Assembly (NCBI RefSeq): GCF_043641665.1
Contig: NC_092184.1
Coordinates: 4,801,608 to 4,865,607 of the forward strand
Reading direction: 5' to 3'
Length of the DNA: 64,000 bases
From: Enoplosus armatus
Lineage: Eukaryota > Chordata > Actinopteri > Centrarchiformes > Enoplosidae
The notes beneath the pieces are model-generated. The model was not told the origin of the DNA, did no database searches, and saw only the letters and a program-made list of their open reading frames with translations. A program made the position numbers and the translations under genes. Positions 1 to 10,645 of the stretch are shown here, piece by piece (the stretch's first letter is position 1; every line of letters begins with the position of its first letter).

Positions 1-756
1 GAATCCACAGCATGTTGTATACTTGACAAATTTCAGCCTCTCATATGCTGCCCTTCACTTGAACACAGCGTATGTCTTTGCTCTGTTTGGCTGTAATGAT
101 TGTCCTAAAAGGGGCTTTAAAAGAAGATGTACGTGTTTTCTCTGTCACACACTGTATCATGGAAGTCTGTCTTCATCTCTCATTATTCCTCTTTTAAAAT
201 CTGTGAGATCTCCTCTCCTTCTCTCCCACTCGGAGCCATCCATCACCAACTAGCTAAGAAATAGATGTCGATACTGATAACGTTGATGTTGACAACAGAC
301 ACTGCAGGACAGCAGCTGTCACACAAGTCTTGATTTGATGTTATATAAGAAGATGACTCTCAGACTGCAGCAGCAGAGGGGGAAGGAATGGATAGACTGT
401 TTTTGTTTTTACCAAATCCTTGTTTAGATTTCTTAAAAACAGTTATTAGAGGACTCCACTCTTGGATTAATTCAGAACATGCTTAATATGACATTCATTT
501 AGTGCACAAAATAGTATTTTTATATGGATTTCTTGTCTTATAACTGTAAGTCTTGATCTTAAATCTGGTTTTATGCATCACCTGCTGCGAGGTATATGAT
601 CTTGGCCATTTGAGAAGCAACTGTGACAACGATAAACCCACATCCATCACTTCTTTTCTCATCTATCAGACCCTCTCCTCTCTGATTCACCCTACCTGTT
701 TAGATTAAGTGTTACAGAAGGACTTGATTTATTCTCTCCATCAATCTTTCCTCCAG
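1..756 (+). other. ccdc9: Intron of ccdc9
   Basis: This is intronic sequence before the first visible exon. It ends in a pyrimidine-rich tract and CTCCAG at 751-756. The exon starts in the middle of a codon, so at least one more coding exon lies to the left. I see no coding signal or named repeat in it. Confidence 0.7.
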
Positions 757-2765
757 ATGACAGTAAGCGGCCTCCTAAAGCTCCAACATTTGGTGACTTC
801 CTGTCCCAGGGCAGGACCCAGGGGCCCCGAGGGGACCGGGGCAGAGGGAGGGGCCGAGGACAGAAACCAAGCTACAGGTAAATCTGAGTTCATACAGGCC
901 TCATCTGCCATGTGTCCAAAAATTGTGTCAGTTCATGCTCAACCTGTAAACCTTTTGGAATGTTGAAGGTGTGTCTTCTATCACTTATTAACACAGTACT
1001 GTTTTATAGTAGAGACAGTATTGATTGATTTATTGATGGCAGTTTCTATTTGTTGGCCTGTTACTGTGAATCTGGTACTCGGGGGATTCTGAGTATTGGC
1101 AAGCAAGCCAGGTTATTGTTTTACACCCACTGAGGTACAGAAACATTTGGATGTTTTCCATACTGGTTAATGTTCACAAATGTTGCTGCTATCATTGCAG
1201 TCTAATTTTGTTGTTGTTGTTTTGTTAGGAACATGTTCTTCCTTGATTTCTAATATTTAGTTTGCTCTGTAAAATGCATCAATGTGTGTGTTTGTGGAGA
1301 GACTAATACGTTTCTTTAAGGGTTATTTGTGACTTTGGTGTTGAAAAACTGAAATTGAACCTGACCGACACATCTGGATGCCTCTGACAGCATGCATGAC
1401 AACCGCTGGGAAGGAGAGAAAGAAGAGGAGCACAAGGAAAAGGAGGACAAGACAAAGAGGGAGGAGAAGACTAAAAAGAAGGAGAAGGAGGAAGAAAAAT
1501 CCAAACCTCCCACACCACAGAAGGTATGCTAAATGCTAAATGTGAAAATAGGCAAACATTTGCTAACAGGTTCACATTATCACCAGCTTGTTACGCTTCC
1601 CACAAGTGGCCAAAAGCAAACTCTTTTCAGTTACTTTCCCAGTAATCCCCTCCTCCCATCTTTTCTCAGGTGGAGAAGAACGGAGAGGATGACGACGAGG
1701 AATGGGAGGATGCCAGTGATGGAGAAGAAGACGACGAAGCAGTGGAGGAAGGGAGCGACTCGGAACAGGACTCCCGGGGCAATGAGAAGAAAGACAAGGG
1801 GAGGGAGAAACCAGCCAAGAGCAAAAACAACTCCCCGAAGTCTCCAGCACCTCGTTCTCGATCGACATCAGCAGGAAGCCCCAAAGAGCAGCGGACTCCC
1901 AGACCGAAGGTCCACATCCCACCCCCGGCAGTCCAGGAGTCACAGGAGGGAGGCAAGCCCCTCAGCCCCTTCTCTCCGCTGGACAGCCACCAGCCTGTAT
2001 CAGACTGGGGGGAGGAGATGGAGATGCTGTCGCCCCGGAGCAGCATGGGAGGTGAGAGTCCACTGAAACCCCCCAGCGTGGAGGCCAGCCCGCCCCAGAA
2101 GAAGGAGGAGGAGGAGGAGACAGAGAGCCAAGCTGCCAGCTCCAATGAACCTGCTGAGCCACAGAAAGGGGAGGACACAGGTAGGATCACAGAGAGTGTC
2201 TTACCCTTCACTATAGTGTCGTACAACTGCACTATGTGTCTTGACACTGCAGTGTGACAGTTCTGTCATCTGTCATGGACAATCAGCAAGACCAAATTAT
2301 TGATACATTTTAAACGTATATGAAGAATGTTGATCCAGGGGGGACGTTGAGCAACTTCCAGCTCTAAAAGTGCGCAGAAAACAAATAATTAAACTGGTTC
2401 TAATCTCTGATCTTTGGATATTAATGTCAAATCACAAAACTGTCAATGAACTGTAAGAGTCAGACTAACCCAACACTGCTGCCACAAGTTTCATATTTTC
2501 TGTTCATCCCACTTTTGCGATTTGTAGTGTTGAGGAAATTAAGACCAATTTACAAAGTTGGCTGCCTACTTATGAACGAATTGGCATCTACAGGCTGAAT
2601 TTCTTTTGAATTTATCTGCAGTGGCTGCAGTTTTTGGGGTTTTTGTATTTTCAATTCAGCAACATTGTCAGAGACTGTACAGGACAGATGCAATGGTTCA
2701 ACATGACCTACAAAGAAATACAAAATGGCTGTGTTTATGTAGCCCTTTTATCCAAAGCGCATTCG

Positions 2766-2802
<37 letters not shown>

Positions 2803-4401
2803 ACTGATGTCAGCGAGCTACCATGCACAGTACTGGTCTGACCATCGACAGTAATTTGGGGTTCAGTGTGTTGCCCAAAGACACTTTGACATGTAGACAG
2901 GCATTAGTGGCTCTAAATATTGATCTCTCTATTTGTCACATATTTGGGGTACACTTTGGCAGTATAAAACTGATACAGTATAAGTACAGTGACAAAATCA
3001 GAATCCAGTGAAAACTATACTGTTGTATTTTACAGTGAGGGGGATGCTTATCACCCTGCTCGCTGTTTGTTGATACCAGTCCTCTCTCTCCTCTCATCAC
3101 TCTCTCTGTTTGCTCTCTGAAGTCTCTCCTGGCTTTGTCTCAATGTTGAGACAGAAAGTTGGTCGGAGAAGGAAAATGTTTGAAATGTAGCTCTCCTCTT
3201 CTCTTCTCTTTGATTTTGTGTCTGTCTCGTGTTCTCTGCTTGACTTTCCTTGTTTCTTATCTTGTCTCATCTCTACTTTCTCTTTTTCCTTTCCAACCTC
3301 TCCCACTCTTCACCTCCCCTCTCTTTCTCCCTCTCTGCCCCCCCCCCCCCCCCCCCCATCCTCAGCCATAGACATTTCCTCTTCTTCAGAAAAGAGTAAA
3401 GCCCAGCCGCCTGTGATAGTGTCAGAACCAGAGTCCGTCCCCACAGACTCCCCCATTGCACCGCCATCTGACCCCGCCCCATCTGAGGTTCCTGACCCTG
3501 CCCCCTCTGCTCCTTCTGTCCCAGTCCTGTTTGAGGTTTCTGTCCCAGTCCTGTCTGAGGTTTCTGTCCCAGTCCTGTCTGAGGTTTCTGTCCCCGCCCC
3601 CTCTGAGGACCGTGAGGCAGCTGTGATGATGGACCAGGATACATCTGCTGCTCCATCACAGGGTAATAAAAACCTCAAAAAACAAACAAAACAAAAACAA
3701 CACTAAGAGTCTACAGCCATGCTAGCCATGATAACTGCACACAGTGGTGCTTTGAACCAAATGTTAACATCGGCATCCTAACATGCTGGTGTTAACGCAG
3801 CTGTAGTCTATGTTTTAATAGCAATGTGAGCACAATGTGAAATGGGTCATTCATAATGATGCAAAGAATTAGCACCCAACTCTGCATCTTTATGCTAGAA
3901 TGCTAATTAGCACTGTACAGCTGAGGCGTATTTTTCACGTATTTGGTCATAAACCAAAGTATTGGACAAATAATGGACCTGATGATGGTGCTAGAGGAAA
4001 AGTTAAGGGATCACTAAAGTAATTATAGTTCATCCTGTGGGGGACATAAATGTGTTTAGCGTGGCTAAACAAAATCAATGACTTTACCCTGAGCATAAAT
4101 ATTCATTAGATATTTAACATGTGTCCTTCAATGGTGATATTGAAGAGATCAATTGAATAGACCAGACACTGTAATGTTTTTCTCTCTGACAGCAGACAAA
4201 CTGGACACCACCCCCTCTCCAGCCATCCTGGAGGCCGACCAGAGCTCCTCTGAACCAGCAGGAGGGAACGATGACGACTCAGTGCCCGCTGGGGCCGACG
4301 CTGCTCCGCCAGAGTCCTCAGAGCAGACGTCCTCAGGTGCGGTCCATATCAATGACTTTGAGACAGTGGCTTACTGTAAGAAATCCCCTGCGCTCGTCTA
4401 A
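757..4401 (+). CDS. ccdc9: Coiled-coil domain-containing protein 9, C-terminal exons (5' part outside window)
   Basis: Five exons join in frame: 757-877, 1391-1523, 1670-2180, 3366-3662 and 4193-4401 (TAA at 4399-4401). All are bounded by AG/GT, with phases that match (2, 0, 1, 1). The protein carries the CCDC9 signatures I know from the family: a PPKAPTFGDFLSQ block, then an Arg/Gly-rich patch, HDNRWEGE, a Lys/Glu-rich stretch, an acidic DDEEWEDASDGEEDD run, and HQPVSDWGEEMEMLSPR near the usual C terminus. Human CCDC9 ends soon after that last motif. Here about 170 further residues rich in Pro, Ser and Ala follow, including an 8-residue tandem repeat. CCDC9 is reported to associate with RNA and the exon junction complex; nothing in this half is catalytic. 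The N-terminal coiled coil lies to the left of the window. The last exon is the least certain, because a donor-like CAG/GTGCGG at 4336 could splice onward. CCDC9B is the alternative paralogue, but the neighbouring genes favour ccdc9. Confidence 0.9.
2736..2905 (-). repeat. tRNA-derived SINE fragment, reverse orientation
   Basis: The segment reads as the reverse complement of the SINE body found intact at 8.63-8.84 kb. It has the TTGGGGTTCAGTGTGTTGCC block, then AAGACACTTTGACATG, and a TCCAAAGCGCATT block at the tail side. A (CA)n microsatellite at 2768-2796 lies inside it. The tRNA-like head is missing or eroded. Confidence 0.65.
2768..2796. repeat. (CA)n microsatellite
   Basis: Uninterrupted CA dinucleotides run for about 14 units and lie within the SINE-like copy. 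Confidence 0.9.
3338..3357 (+). repeat. Poly-C run in a splice acceptor tract
   Basis: An uninterrupted run of about 20 C lies 8 bases before the CAG acceptor of the ccdc9 exon starting at 3366. The 250 bases before it are strongly CT-rich. It therefore forms part of the polypyrimidine tract and is probably length-variable. Confidence 0.85.
3498..3606 (+). repeat. In-frame 24-bp minisatellite in ccdc9 exon
   Basis: A 24-bp unit is repeated in tandem about three to four times inside exon 3366-3662. It encodes the 8-residue period VSVPVLSE, with diverged edge copies (VLFE, APSE, PAPSEVPD). The period is a multiple of three, so changes in copy number keep the frame. The unit lies in a low-complexity Pro/Ser/Val tail that human CCDC9 lacks. 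Confidence 0.85.
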
Positions 4402-6380
4402 CGTCTTCTCACGTTTCACTCTTGTGTTGGTTTGATATCCTCACCTTCGTCTTCCTTGTTGTGGTTCTTTCGCTCCCTCAGCCTGACTTTTTTTCGTTCC
4501 TTCCCCGTCTAAGTAAGCTGTTTGGTGGCATGACGAATCCAAAGATATATTTATACACTAGCGCACAAGCATCATCACGCAGCATTTTGCCTGGTTTTTG
4601 GATCTGACATGAGCCTGACACAGTGCCTCCTCCAACCAATCAGGACCCCATTTCCTGTTTGAAATTCCTCCTGGCTGTCTTCCTCCTCCTCCTGTGATGG
4701 ACTGAAAGTACTAACTCCACCATGGTCTTTGTTGTATTTACTCCCTGTGGTGTGTATACTGCCCCTTTCCTTTCTCCTCCTGTTTTCATCCTCCTCATCA
4801 TGGAAAACCTTTTCCCTGTTACTTTTGTCCTTTTTGTGGCTGTGATGAAAATGCTTAGAGCGCTGCATGGCATGCTGCCTGCATTACCAAACCTTGTGTG
4901 ATGCCTCTCATTCTCGCTCCTTCAGTTTTCCTGGTGTTAATGCAAGTTTGTTAATTAAGTGACAAATATGTTACTGCTGAGGAGAGAGAAAAAGAGGAAT
5001 CAGAAGTCAAATGTGAGCCTTTGCTGTGTGTAGCCTGTTTTCTGTACATTCATGGCATCTTGGGAACCAGAATGTCTCCAGCTGAACTGCCCTACAAACA
5101 AACCAAAACATCATTTGGTTTGGATTTGTTTTTTATATCATCAGTTCAAACTACTTTGCTACATCATTGCCTATCAAAAGTTTTACACTCATAAATGCTG
5201 CTTAACATACGACTGTATCCAGGTCCAACAAAGAGAAAAACCTGTTTAAGACTCAAAGAGTTTGCAGCTAATGTGTTAGCTGGCAAGAATTACCTTTGAA
5301 TGTCCTGAACAAATCTGGACTTGAGTCGGCACACATATTGAGAGGGTGATGCCTCTGCCAGCATGACTGACAACATGTATCTGATCCAAATGAGAGCTTG
5401 GAAATTTATTCACAAATCAGGACCCGTATTTTTCAAGCGTCTCAGAGCCGGAAATCCATCCAACGAGTGATGCATTTTTGGCCCTACTTGTACGACAATG
5501 AGTAAAAGCGTTTTATAAACTTCCTTTAGGAAATCACTCTTATCTTGGCCGATATTTAGGAGAACTCCAGATGTGTGTAGTCCTTCATGGTTAGTGAGAT
5601 TCCTAGAAGGGATTCTGAGACACTTAGATACGAGCCCAAATATTTTACCACCTCGGTTTTACTGACTAGAAAGCACAAACTCATAGGTGAAACATGAAAA
5701 AATACACATTAAATTTGACAATGGGCTATGATATGGCTACTAGATTCTGATGGTTGCCTAAGAGCCGGTCAAGGTTGAAACTGTAATGAAGCGTACAGGG
5801 GTGTGAGCCTCTGAACCGCTTTTGATGAATTGCTCAAATAGCTCAAACAAATGATAACACGGTAGTTGCTGGTCACACCAGCAGTACTTGGAGAGACTTT
5901 CCAGTTCTTGTTTGCCATGAATGCAAACCTAAATCTGCTTCCTGCTCAGCTTCTGATGGGCTGGTTCATGACCTCCCAGTCAGAACTTGAACTGGTTTCT
6001 CTGCACGGCTTCACTGACCTTTTTAATGGCCATGTTGGCTGAATGTGTGTTTGTGCTTTTTCCTGTGTGTGTTTGAACTACGAGTGTTAACTGCTGCCAT
6101 AGGAGATATAAATACCTGTAAACACCATTGGGTCACTCTACATAAAAACCTACAACCACATGCTGAGTATTTTTCGGGCAGATTCCTGTATTTCTAGACT
6201 CATTAGTTTTTAAATTTGACTACTTTGGGGCCAGCAAAAATGAACAAATGATAAAAAAAAAATATTTACAGTATAACAGTATTGTCTTGACAAGAATTAG
6301 TGTGGAGTCCTGCAGCATGGAGAAAGCTCTGAAACAACACCATCATGTAGGGAAATAAAGTTTACTGAAAATAGGTTTCA
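4402..6380 (+). other. ccdc9: Probable ccdc9 3'UTR
   Basis: No coding signal follows the TAA at 4399-4401. The first good polyadenylation signal downstream is AATAAA at 6354-6359, which would make a 3'UTR of about 2 kb. If the transcript instead splices at 4336, this stretch would be intron plus a later exon. Confidence 0.45.
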
Positions 6381-7202
6381 GTTGTTGAGTGATTATATAA
6401 AGTGTGACTAAAACCCTGGTTACAGCCCTGTACTTAATACTAATACTTAATGGATGTGAAGTCGTTCTTTATTCGATGGCAACCCATAAAAAGCCTTTAT
6501 TGTTGTTGAGGTTGATGCAGTAGATTCAGCCAAAACAAGCCCTTCCTGAAAATAATACCACAATATTTCTACTTGGGGAACACTTGGATCCAAAGCACCT
6601 CATGGTACCATGATTCATAAGTGTGTACACTTACAGCATGTGAGCCACCGATGGGAATAGGAACCACTCACATTGGTCAGAATCAGTGTTTTGCTCTCCT
6701 ATTGAGCTACATCACCATGTGATTTGTCCATTTTTAGTCTCCGCAGTTTAAAAGTGAGCTAAGTGAATAAACCACAGAGGAAGTCCAGTCATTAAACGCT
6801 CTCTGTACAACCACTTAGCTTGTGGCTGTGGTGTTATCACTTTGGCTAATGGCTAAGTTTTGAAAAACAAATTATTTTAGATCAAGTTGCTCCTACTGCA
6901 GGCATAGCCATAGTGTGAAAACCCAGTAAGAAGTAAGAGTCGGATGTGCTGGTTAGGTTCACATAGTGAAAACATCAGAAAATGGAGCGGTGATCTTTGT
7001 TAGTCCCAGAATCCACAAACCACAAGAGGACTGAATTACTCTTTCATTTAGAATTAAAATGAAGTTGTCACCTGTCAGCCATATGCCTTCACCAGTGACC
7101 ACTCCAGTAACATTTAGGTTGCTCTTAAAAGGTCAAAAGGACGCTAGAAGATTTTAAACAACCACAAATTTGTGGTGTTTTTATAATAGCTGCTGCAGCA
7201 AG

Positions 7203-7470
7203 TAGAGCTGAAACAACTCTAATTAATCGATTAGTCGAGTGACAGTCAAGTGTTTTTAAGCAAAAAGGCTGAAGACACTCTGGTTCAGCTTCTCCAGCGT
7301 GAAGATTTAATGTTGTGTATAAAAGTATGTAGATGGATAGATATTCTGGGAAATTTTGATGGTTCATTTTCACAGTTGTTTGACATTTTATAGACCAAAC
7401 AATGAAGTGATCAATGAAGAAAATAATCGGCAGAGTAATTGATAAATTATTGTTACAAGACTATAGGTGG
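7203..7470. repeat. Degenerate hAT-like MITE (TAGAGCTG... family)
   Basis: The copy begins TAGAGCTGAAACAACTC and contains ATTAATCGATTAGTCGAG. It also has the TTTATAGACCAAACAATGAAG segment seen in other copies in this window. It ends near ATTATTGTTACAAGACTATA. It is diverged, and no clear target-site duplication remains. Confidence 0.6.
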
Positions 7471-8264
7471 CTTCCTCCCCACAAACTGGGTCCAGTTGAG
7501 TCTTCATGTTCCTCTCCAGTACATGTACCTCAATCTGTTGTTTACTCGCTGTCTAACAAAAACTTGTGGCTGAAACACGTTAAAAAAAAATTCAATTCTT
7601 AATATTTGATGTTGAGTAGAACATTATAATGTCAGATGAAAACAACCGTTTTAAATGTGAGGAAAGATTACTGTTTTCTTCTTTTGTTCTTCGGTGTAAA
7701 GGCCTGATTCTGATTGCATTATCGCTTCTCCTGATGACTCATTTCTGATAAATGGCAGAAGTCAGATGAGCTCATGTGGGCATTGTGTGTGTGTGTTTGT
7801 GTGCGCGCATTCACACACGCATCTGTTAATGTAATTGTGTGTTGGTGTCAGGGTGGAGATCAGGAAACCAGGAAAATTAGAGGCACAATTATGTTTTTAA
7901 AAGGTTTTCAGAGGAAATGAGCTGTAGCCTGCTGGACAGATGATAGGGCAGACAGAGCGGAGGCCGTTTGAAGTCTGATTGAATTAAATCTTGTGATGTT
8001 TGTGAGACTCCACAGTGGACTCTCTGACTGGATGGAGGTGAATGACATGAATCACTCACTCAAGTACCAGCAAACACCCCTGTTTAAAAAAAAAAGCACT
8101 AAAACTGTTATGATGATCTTGCAGTCAGTGCTGTACAAAGTCAGAAAACAAAAACATAGTTTACTTTCACTCAAGTCTCTTCTGTCTGTTTATTATCTGA
8201 GAGGATCAACTGTTTTCAAAGTGCCTAGAACATAATGAGAACTATTTTTCATTTGAATAATTTT

Positions 8265-8335
8265 CCAGGGCTGCAGGAAATTATTATATTCATTATTGAT
8301 CCAGCGATAATTGTTTTATTGATTTTATCAATGGG
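8265..8335. repeat. Truncated terminal piece of the TAGGGCTGCAA MITE family
   Basis: The segment reads AGGGCTGCAGGAAATTATTA and then ATTGATCCAGCGATAATTG. This resembles the left end of the full-length copy at 28.72 kb, with the interior missing. Confidence 0.5.
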
Positions 8336-8344
8336 GAAAACTAA

Positions 8345-9065
8345 CCCTAACATTTTGTGAAATACACTTATTCCCTTTCTTGCAGAGAGTTAGACTGAGA
8401 GAAGATTGACACCACTCTCATGTCTGCATGCTAAATATTAAGCTACAGTGAGCAGGCGGCTAACCTTAGCTTAGCATTGAGACTGAAAACAGCTGTCATG
8501 GTTCTGTTCGAAGGTAACAAAATGTATTAAATAATTAACAAGTTATATCTTGTTTGTTTAATCTGTACAAAAACTGGTCCCGACCAAGAAATGGCACTTG
8601 ATCCCCAAAAAACAGCAATTTTGTTTTTGTTTATACACTTCAGCTGTGGCTCAGGAGGTAGAACTGGTGGTTCACTGATCACATGGTTGGTGGTTTGATC
8701 TCCTCTCCACATGTTGAAGTGTCCTTGGGCAAGACACTGAACTCCAAATAGCTCCAAACACCTTGCATGGTAGCTTGCTGTTCTCAGTTGAATGAATAAA
8801 ATTTGTAAAGCGCTTTAGATAAAAGAGCTATATAAATATAGCCATTTTGTTTTTACGTTTTGGTGTTTGTACAGATTAAACAAAAAAGATCAACATACAT
8901 TTGTGATCGTCTGACAGAGCCAGGCTAGCTGTTTCCCCTTGTTTCCATTCTATATGCTAAGCTAAGTTAGCCGGCTACTGGCTGTAGCTTCATATTTGCC
9001 ATACTGACGTGAGAGTGGTCTCAATCTTCTTATCAGTGTATTTCCCAAAGCGCCCATCACAAGTT
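8345..9065. repeat. Fold-back element interrupted by a SINE
   Basis: The arms are inverted copies. The left arm, around 8352-8432, reads GAAATACACTTATTC and GAAGATTGACACCACTCTCA. The right arm, around 8998-9055, is the reverse complement of the same text (TGAGAGTGGTCTCAATCTTC, then AGTGTATTTCCC). Inner arm sequence is also mirrored: GCTAACCTTAGCTTAGC against GCTAAGCTAAGTTAGCC. This is a palindromic non-autonomous DNA element; fish genomes carry many such copies. The SINE at 8629-8843 splits it. Confidence 0.8.
8629..8843 (+). mobile_element. tRNA-derived SINE with target-site duplication
   Basis: The 5' part has RNA polymerase III promoter boxes: an A-box-like TGGCTCAGGAGG at about 8646 and a B-box-like GGTTTGATCTCC at about 8692. 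The conserved body follows (GAAGTGTCCTTGGGCAAGAC, then ACTGAACTCCAAATAGCTCC). The 3' tail is GTAAAGCGCTTTAGATAAAAG followed by CTATATAAAT. Exact 11-bp duplications ATTTTGTTTTT flank it at 8618-8628 and 8844-8854. The insertion lies inside the older fold-back element, so its relative age is clear. The exact family name is not assigned. Confidence 0.85.
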
Positions 9066-10484
9066 CCCAGAGCCCAAAAGGTGATGGCTTGTTGTTGAGG
9101 CTGTACAATTAAAATGCTGGCTGTGACTTAAAGATCAGGAAAGTGTTAGTATACATCCAGTACATGAGCAGTTTTTGCAGCTGTATGATTGAGTGATTAT
9201 TTGGCGCTCATGTGATCATTTCTCCCATTCAGTAGCAGAGTAGCTGAATGGGCACCGTGATGGCAATAATAAGGATTCTCCCCTGGGGCTTCACTTAATG
9301 TGGTACTTGGTACTGTGATGTGCTTTGGATAAAAGCATTAAACACAACCACACACACGTTCTTGACCAGCGTGTGTGACCAACCCTCCCCCTGTACCACC
9401 ACTTCCTGTGTTTGTATCAACAGGCTGAAGCTGCTGGGGACAAACACTCATTTCTGAGGAGGATGGAAAGATCAGATGGACGAAGAGCATCACACTACTC
9501 ATCCCTGGAGTGACCATCACACATCGAATAAAATGAGAGAGAAAAATGACTTCAACCATAATGAGGAGGAAGAGGGACTGTGCATTGCCACCGTGGACCA
9601 GCCTCTTTTCAGCACTCTCTCTGAGCTGTTTTTAAGTCTTTTGGATCAGTGGGTCTGATCGCTGCTGTGATGCCGCAATGTTTTGTCTCACTCTGTTAGG
9701 TTTTAGGATATGAAGAGTAAAAGTCACTGGTTTTAGATACTGAAAAGCTTCAAAAGGTTTTTCTCTCTCAATGGGGTCTCCAGGGAAAGCATGATCCAAA
9801 AAGACTATTTGTGTAGAGATGTTATCACAAGATATCACGTGCTGAGGAAAATTCACTTTCACCCCCCTCAGATCCTCACAGGACAGAAGTCAGCAACAAG
9901 CTAGTTTTTCCCTCTGAGAATTTAAGTTTATGAATTGAGGCCATGGAGCTCCAGCTGACCTATCGGTGAGCTATAAGAGGTGTTTTAGGTGATGTGGTTT
10001 GCAGCACTGACTGGTTAAGTATTTTGCCCATTGATGAAACCCCTAAACCAGTCCACAATGAATGAAGCAGGGTGTGCAAGGCCACCACACCAAGCCCTAA
10101 CTGGCCTGACATCAGTTTATAAAAGGCTTTCACCGTTTTGTAGGTCCACATCTTTTTACCATCAGTGTCTGATGGTTTTTTGGTTTGTTTGTTTTTTAAA
10201 CATACTGCTTGGCTGTCTCAGGAACGGAACAGACGAGGCTGTTTGATGATTGATCGGATTCATTTTGGCTCTCAGTAATGCCAGCTTGTTAGCTAGTTAA
10301 CCTTAGCATGTGGTGACCTAAACAGCCTTTGGTCTTGTTGTAAACACATCTGACTTGTGCCCTGACTGACATATTTACCAGACGCCTACCGTAATATACT
10401 CTACTGATTTAGCATCGCGCTGCTATAACAAGTTCACAGTTTTTTTAAAAAAGCAACCAGAGATGTCATCTTTTTTTATTCCAT

Positions 10485-10645
10485 ACGTTTTTCTTCCTTG
10501 TCGAACCCTGGCTCCTACATTACCCACAATGCAACTCTTTGCGCATTTATATGCAAAAGTAGCTTTCTACAATGTTTTTTTTCACACACGCAGTAGTGAT
10601 CCCCAATACTGATCTGAAAATTCCCCTTTAACATTAATTTCCTTG
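10485..10645. repeat. Dispersed repeat, copy 1 (CCTACATTACCCACAATGCA family)
   Basis: It shares ACCCTGGCTCCTACATTACC and CACAATGCAACTC with a second copy at 15.45 kb, and ends with an AATTCCCCTTTAA-like terminus. The class is not assigned. Confidence 0.65.

Larger units (their letters stand above)
2181..3365 (+). other. ccdc9: ccdc9 intron with SINE and CT-rich tract
   Basis: This intron runs from donor GTAGGA at 2181 to acceptor CAG at 3363-3365. It contains a reverse-oriented SINE-like copy with a (CA)n tract at 2736-2905 and a long pyrimidine-rich stretch from about 3070 onward. Confidence 0.75.

Noticed and set aside
1572..2247. Long minus-strand frames opposite the acidic ccdc9 exon
   Set aside because: Shadows of the Glu/Asp- and Pro-rich coding strand (Ser- and Pro-rich translations).
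8645..8703. Possible tRNA gene
   Set aside because: A- and B-box-like motifs are present, but the sequence continues into a SINE body with target-site duplications and lacks a tRNA fold.
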